NCBI GenBank assembly: GCA_037446115.1
Contig: JBBIJF010000008.1
Coordinates: forward strand, 90,880-154,879
Length of the DNA stretch: 64,000 nt
Reading direction: 5' to 3'
Source: JANWXD01 sp037446115
GTDB lineage: Bacteria; Acidobacteriota; Terriglobia; Bryobacterales; Bryobacteraceae
Part shown: piece after piece, positions 60,173-64,000 of the stretch
Layout of the letters: each line of letters begins with the position of its first letter
Position numbering within the stretch: position 1 is the first letter of the stretch
Translations under genes and position numbers: made by a program
Notes under the pieces: generated by a model
Told to the model about the DNA's origin: nothing
Seen by the model: the letters and a program-made list of their open reading frames with translations, nothing else
The model's database searches: none

Positions 60173-61864
60173 CTAAGCTTGCTTGCTGTAATAGTAATAC
60201 ACCGATCCGATCATGACCAGGAACCCGAGCATCAGGGCGGTGGACCATGCCAGCCACGCCATGCGGCGGCGGCGGCGCACCACCAAGTCGCTCTCCAGCA
60301 GCGGGATGCTTCCCAGCACGGGAAGGTTGGTGTAGGCCCGAACGTCCTTGAGGTTTTTCAGAGATGTGTCCTTAACCTCACGGGCCGCTGCCAGGCTCAC
60401 GCCCAGGAACAGGCCCAGGCACAGACCTGCGCCGATAATCTTCAGACGCTTGGGCTGTGTGGGGGTAGTGGGCAACGACGCAGCGTCCAACAGTTCCAGC
60501 GTCTCTCCCTGCTTGCGATTCTCCAGATCCGTGGCGATCTCCGACTGTGCGGACTTGGCGCTCAGGTCGTCGTAGCGCTGTTTGGCCAGATTGTAATCGC
60601 GGACCAGGTTGATGTATTCGCGCTCGCTCAGCGGCGTCGCCTCGATCCGCTGCTGGAACTGCTTGATCAGCTCGTCGAGTCGCGCCTGTTCCTTCACGTA
60701 CTGGTCCATCTCCATGTCTTTGGCCCGGATCATGACCTCCAGGCGCTTGATGGCCGCGTCCAGATCCTGCACCTCCCGGGAAGGCCGCTGGGGTTCCTTT
60801 TTGGGCGGCGCGGCCTGGGCCAGCTTGCGCTGCTGCTCCTCTTCGGCCAGCAGCGCATCACGCTGGCGGCGCAACACATTCAGCTGCCCCTCGAGTCGCC
60901 GCACGTCCGGATGCGTCTCCTTGTATTGCTCCTTCAGACCCGACAACTGAGTCTCGAGCCCGAGAATCTGCCGCTCCAGCTGCGCCAGCCGCTCGCTCTT
61001 GGCTGCCGCCTCCGCGGGCCGCTCCACCGCCGTACCGAGGGCCTGCCATTGTTCCTTCAGTGATCGCAGTTGCGTTTCCAGAAGCAGCTTTTCCTGGCCG
61101 GCGCGGCTCATGGAGCTGTTGACCGCCTGCATCCGCGTTTGTAGGGCGCTCAGCTGTTGCAGGTTCATCTGCAGCTGATCCGGCAGCCGTCCGGCATGGC
61201 GCATTTTGTACTCGGTGAGCCGGCTCTCAATGGCATCCAGTTCCTTTTTTGCCTCTGCCAGTTTGTCCCGCAAAAACTCGGTCGTCATCACCGACTGGCT
61301 CGCCCGGCCCGTGATGCTCTCATCAATGAAACGCGTCACCAGCTCCCGCACGACCCGCTGCGCCTGGTAGCGGTCCTCGTAAGCGAATTCGATCTGAAAC
61401 GCCACCGAACCGACCCGGCCGGGGGAGGCATCATTCAGCGGGAACACCGGACTCACGCGGATGGCCTTCCGCATCTTTTCGATGACGTCCTCCATGGGCA
61501 GGCGCTTGCGCTCGCGGGGATACAGCCCGTAAGAGTTGATCAGGTCGGCCAGCCGGGCACGACTGAGGATCGTCTGCGCCAGGGCCATCACCCGCTCGCT
61601 CATTTGCGTGCTGACGTTGGTGGCCACGTAGCGCTCCGGTACTTGGGGAGGAACCACACGGATGCGTGCTTCCGACACGTAGGTGTCGGGCCAGAAAAAC
61701 GCCACCGCCACCGAGATCACCAGGCCTGCAAAGGCCGGCCCGAAGATCCAGCCTTTGTGCCGCCGGACAATGTCAATGTAGTCCTCCACATCCAGGGGGC
61801 GGCGGGTTACGGCATAGGTTTCCGCGGCAGGCGCGGCCTGTCCTTGCGTAGGGTTAGGGCTCAT
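60173..61864 (-). CDS. Wzz/GumC-type polysaccharide chain-length and export protein
   Basis: This 563-residue inner-membrane protein has a first membrane helix at about 35-55 (PAFAGLVISVAVAFFW), then a periplasmic Wzz domain (YVSEARIRVVPPQVPERYV). Long coiled coils run at 195-430 (LAEKKELDAIESRL-type, LERQILGLETQLSGLKEQYK). The second helix is at the C-terminus (TALMLGFLVMIGSVYYYYS). A GNVR-like region (LPTTPTQPKRLKI) lies before it. It is the co-polymerase for polymer export, paired with the downstream kinase and the upstream Wza-type porin. Confidence 0.9.
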   Translation of the reverse strand: MSPNPTQGQAAPAAETYAVTRRPLDVEDYIDIVRRHKGWIFGPAFAGLVISVAVAFFWPDTYVSEARIRVVPPQVPERYVATNVSTQMSERVMALAQTILSRARLADLINSYGLYPRERKRLPMEDVIEKMRKAIRVSPVFPLNDASPGRVGSVAFQIEFAYEDRYQAQRVVRELVTRFIDESITGRASQSVMTTEFLRDKLAEAKKELDAIESRLTEYKMRHAGRLPDQLQMNLQQLSALQTRMQAVNSSMSRAGQEKLLLETQLRSLKEQWQALGTAVERPAEAAAKSERLAQLERQILGLETQLSGLKEQYKETHPDVRRLEGQLNVLRRQRDALLAEEEQQRKLAQAAPPKKEPQRPSREVQDLDAAIKRLEVMIRAKDMEMDQYVKEQARLDELIKQFQQRIEATPLSEREYINLVRDYNLAKQRYDDLSAKSAQSEIATDLENRKQGETLELLDAASLPTTPTQPKRLKIIGAGLCLGLFLGVSLAAAREVKDTSLKNLKDVRAYTNLPVLGSIPLLESDLVVRRRRRMAWLAWSTALMLGFLVMIGSVYYYYSKQA

Positions 61865-61872
61865 AGAAACTT

Positions 61873-62508
61873 TCAGGGCACGATGATGTGATCCCCGTTT
61901 TCCAGGAGCATGTTCTGCTCCATGCGCTTGCCTTTGATCACGTCGTTATAGTTGAACTTGAAGCGCTTCGGACCACGTAGGATGATGATGTTCTTGCGGT
62001 CGGCGTAGTCGCGGAAGCCTCCCGCGATGGCGATGGCGGCAAGCACCGTGGTGGGAGAAACCAGAGGATACGAACCCGGCCGCTGCACTTCGCCGCTGAT
62101 GAAGTACTTCTTGCTGTTGACCGCAGCGACTTGGACCATCACCTCCGGCTTGTTCAGGTACTTGGAAAAACCTTCCGTGATCTTTTCCGCCAGCTTTTCC
62201 GGCGTGGTCCCGCCGGCCTGAAGCTCGCCGATCAGAGGCAGCGAAATCTTCCCGTCCGGCCGCACACCGACCGGCCCGGAAAGGTCGGGCTCGCGCCAGA
62301 CGCGGATGATCAAGATGTCGTCCGGTCCGATGACGTACGACTTGGGATCCACGGGCAGCCCCACGGCACGCCGCAGACTCTCGTCTTCTCCAGGCGCTGC
62401 GGCGGGAGCCGGCGCCGGCTGCTCGGTCTTGCGCTCCTGAGCCCAAAGGGCAGGAAGAGCGAGGCCCAGGCAGAGCATCAGGTTGATGATCTGCGTTCGG
62501 ATGCGCAT
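61873..62508 (-). CDS. Polysaccharide export (Wza/OPX-type) periplasmic or outer membrane protein
   Basis: This 211-residue protein has a signal peptide (LMLCLGLALPALWAQ). The polysaccharide-export domain is seen in YVIGPDDILIIRVWREPDLSG and VRPDGKISLPLIGELQAGG, followed by one SLBB domain (KKYFISGEVQRPGSYPL, AIAIAGGF). At this length it lacks the C-terminal outer-membrane helix of full Wza, so it may need a partner barrel. No lipobox cysteine is at the signal end. The gene starts the operon Wza-Wzz-kinase; it is eight bases before the Wzz gene. Confidence 0.9.
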   Translation of the reverse strand: MRIRTQIINLMLCLGLALPALWAQERKTEQPAPAPAAAPGEDESLRRAVGLPVDPKSYVIGPDDILIIRVWREPDLSGPVGVRPDGKISLPLIGELQAGGTTPEKLAEKITEGFSKYLNKPEVMVQVAAVNSKKYFISGEVQRPGSYPLVSPTTVLAAIAIAGGFRDYADRKNIIILRGPKRFKFNYNDVIKGKRMEQNMLLENGDHIIVP

Positions 62509-62829
62509 CCTCGTCCCTTTCTGTGTGCTCGGAGTGCGTCCCTTAATGGAACGGCCGCCAAACAGGCGACGACACCATTGTACACTGAAAACCTTCCGGG
62601 ATGTACCTCGGTTACTGACGGCAATCGGCTGAAGGGAGCTCGGCTAAGTGACTGAATAAACGAGAGAATTCACCCTGTTGCAGCCTCCTCCTTAAACGAT
62701 CGTACTAGTACCGGACTTCGGCGATTTCTACACTTCGCTCTCTTTTGGCCGCGCCTCAACACAAATAGTGGCGTACAATTAGCAAGGCCTTTCGGTAGGT
62801 GGAGGGGCACACTCAGAGGAGAGGAATCG
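62509..62829. other. Divergent gap between the export operon and the M6-like gene
   Basis: These 321 bases should hold the promoters of both genes. On the plus strand TACAAT at 62774-62779 is a -10 candidate for the right-hand gene; GAGGAGAGGA at 62815-62825 is its ribosome-binding site. On the minus strand TACAAT (62582-62577 region) lies about 70 bases before the Wza-type start. No -35 of good quality fits either. No gene or repeat is seen. Confidence 0.5.
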
Positions 62830-64000
62830 ATGAGCATCATACCCTGGGTTGGGGCGCGTCGCGTCGCCATCGTACCCGTGATTGACCTTCAGGTGGACCA
62901 GGAACCCCCGCCTGACTGGGAATACCAAGTTCGCAGCCGCGTCTTTTACGACCCCCAACCGGGGACGGGCCTGGACCAGTCCTTTCAACACTACCTTCAG
63001 GCGCTCTCCTACGGAAAAGCCATCCTCGAAGGGGAGGTCTTTCCCTTGGTGCGGGCGCCGGATGCTGAGGTGAACATCCCGGCGATGAGGTCGCTGCCGG
63101 AGGGGCACGGTTATAAGTACCTGCTGGCAGTCCTGCCTCACGAATCGGGCCAGCACCGCGGGGGACACGCCTTCGCCCATGTCCCCGAAGTGAACGGCAT
63201 CACCGGATGGGCCAGAGTGGCGATGTTCACGAATCCGCTCCTGCGGGATCGCCAGCCGATCGGCGTGTGGGGGCAGGAGCTGCTCCACCTGCTGTGCGAG
63301 CTGTTCGAACACCCGAATTTGCCCGGCTACGACGTGATGGATGGCGGAGGAGCGCGTAACAGCGTGCACGCCTCCGCCGGCACCAAGAGGTTGTTCGGCT
63401 GGCTGCCCAAGGGCATCGCGGAGCATGCCGAGGGCGCATTGGACGTCAACCTGCACGCGATCGGACTGGCGCAGCCGCCCCCGCCCGGCCGGGTCGCGGC
63501 GGTGCGGATTCCGTCTCGCCGCTCGTCCAGGCATTTCTTCCTCGAGGCGCGGCTTCGAACTGATCCCTTCGACGGCAGGGTGCCCGTTGAAGGCGTGCTC
63601 GTCTACGAGGTCAGCGACACCGACAAGGTCAGCCTGCGCACCAGCCCCGCGTTGACCAGAGGGCAGACCTTCGACGACCCGGACGAGGGACTGCGGGTGA
63701 CCGTCAACGATGGGCTTGCCGGCGGCTTTGCCGTCTCCATCTTCGTCAGACCGGACCCGGGCCTTTCCGGCAGACTGCTTTCCTTCGGCGATGCCGCCAG
63801 TCCGGGCAATGTTTCAGACCCCATGGTGGTCGGCTTCGGTGGCTGGCAGGCCTTCAAGTTTGTCTTCGCCGGCAGGGATCTCACGGGTGCCAACCGCATC
63901 TACGCGGTGGACCAGCAGGGCCGGCTGCTCTCCTACGGGGATGCCGGCACCCCCGGCAATGTTTCAAATCCCGTGGTGGTCGGCTTCGGCGGATGGTCGG
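62830..64000 (+). CDS. M6-peptidase-like protein with degenerate zinc motif and tachylectin-type repeats (cut by window edge)
   Basis: The frame opens at ATG 62830 after GAGGAGAGGA and stays open to the last base, so at least 390 residues are seen and the end lies outside. Residues 30-215 resemble M6 (immune-inhibitor-A-like) peptidases: FQHYLQALSYGKAILEGEV early, then GVWGQELLHLLCELFEHPNL, YDVMDGGG and FGWLPKG. The zinc motif HExxH reads QELLH, so the first His is Gln. From residue 314 two 50-residue repeats begin (GRLLSFGD...VVGFGGWQAFKFVF and GRLLSYGD...), 150 bases apart, in the style of tachylectin-2 propellers. No signal peptide is obvious. Role unknown; carbohydrate binding is likely. 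Confidence 0.65.
   Translation, partial: MSIIPWVGARRVAIVPVIDLQVDQEPPPDWEYQVRSRVFYDPQPGTGLDQSFQHYLQALSYGKAILEGEVFPLVRAPDAEVNIPAMRSLPEGHGYKYLLAVLPHESGQHRGGHAFAHVPEVNGITGWARVAMFTNPLLRDRQPIGVWGQELLHLLCELFEHPNLPGYDVMDGGGARNSVHASAGTKRLFGWLPKGIAEHAEGALDVNLHAIGLAQPPPPGRVAAVRIPSRRSSRHFFLEARLRTDPFDGRVPVEGVLVYEVSDTDKVSLRTSPALTRGQTFDDPDEGLRVTVNDGLAGGFAVSIFVRPDPGLSGRLLSFGDAASPGNVSDPMVVGFGGWQAFKFVFAGRDLTGANRIYAVDQQGRLLSYGDAGTPGNVSNPVVVGFGGWS
63769..64000 (+). repeat. Tachylectin-type tandem coding repeats, 150-base period
   Basis: Two copies start at 63769 and 63919. Each encodes about 50 residues with GRLLS(F/Y)GDA, PGNVS(D/N)P and VVVGFGGW (the first copy has MVVGFGGW) in the same places. The second copy is cut by the window end. 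The pattern GFGGWQAFKFVF plus IYAVDQQG is typical of the five-bladed tachylectin-2 propeller. Confidence 0.7.

Noticed and set aside
1..64000. CRISPR arrays, transposases, integrases, tRNA or rRNA genes
   Set aside because: No direct-repeat array, no recombinase motif and no tRNA-like cloverleaf was found in the gaps between genes.

Overview
The window is GC-rich bacterial chromosome, densely coded on both strands. It most likely comes from an Acidobacteriota genome of the Bryobacterales/Solibacter type. I infer this from gene content: an Oar-like TonB-dependent receptor with an N-terminal carboxypeptidase-regulatory domain, a VWFA protein of the type named after acidobacteria, PEP-CTERM proteins with an exosortase, a fused LptF-LptG permease and a PVC-type lipoprotein cytochrome. 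No rRNA, tRNA, CRISPR array, insertion sequence or integrase was seen.

Layout. 1-1700: start of a TolC-like outer-membrane gene and three small exported proteins, two of them Cys-rich and one NosL-like, suggesting metal handling. 1845-7602: two tandem TldD/TldE-like proteins, both with apparent signal peptides, then a fused LptF-LptG permease. 7664-11112 and 16011-19145: two halves of a glycan locus (methyltransferases, glycosyltransferases, a nucleotide-sugar dehydrogenase and a GDP-mannose 3,5-epimerase-like enzyme), separated by a TonB receptor/TPR pair with its own promoter. 19269-27647: a PEP-CTERM protein, a radical SAM enzyme, an exported protein, an acyl-CoA dehydrogenase, an amidase with a tiny coupled AtzG/GatC-like subunit, a Tat-type oxidoreductase, and exosortase plus EpsI. 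27632-28743: arsenite methyltransferase behind a Cys-rich AbrB-type regulator, with a perfect palindrome inside the promoter. 29036-33998: a REC-XRE regulator, NAD(P)HX repair, TsaE, a BadF-type kinase and phosphoglycerate kinase.

34853-39957 is a minus-strand nucleoside salvage operon (deoA, nupC, purine nucleoside phosphorylase, cdd, exported amidohydrolase). 40162-42880 is a second minus-strand operon (MoaD-MoaE fusion, VWFA protein, Hfq-like protein, inositol-phosphatase family). 43357-47640 holds a lipoprotein cytochrome with an oxidoreductase. After serS come an exported protein with phage-tail-fibre-like modules and an orphan Flp-type pilin. 51676-54273 is a set of exported proteins (sugar-binding lipoprotein, superoxide dismutase, aldo/keto reductase). 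54338-58902 holds a membrane protein, a hybrid kinase, a PilZ protein and an EF-G-like GTPase. 59307-62508 is an exopolysaccharide export operon (Wza-type, Wzz-type and BY-kinase). The right edge cuts a large gene with an M6-peptidase-like region whose zinc-site histidine is glutamine, followed by tachylectin-type repeats.

Themes. Much of the window serves the cell surface: lipopolysaccharide and exopolysaccharide export, glycan building, exosortase sorting, TonB uptake, pilin and adhesin-like proteins. Gene starts are often GTG or TTG, and 4-base start/stop overlaps are common. The least familiar parts are the exported TldD/TldE pair, the Cys-rich AbrB/arsM switch, the tail-fibre-like protein with pilin, and the truncated M6-like/tachylectin protein.
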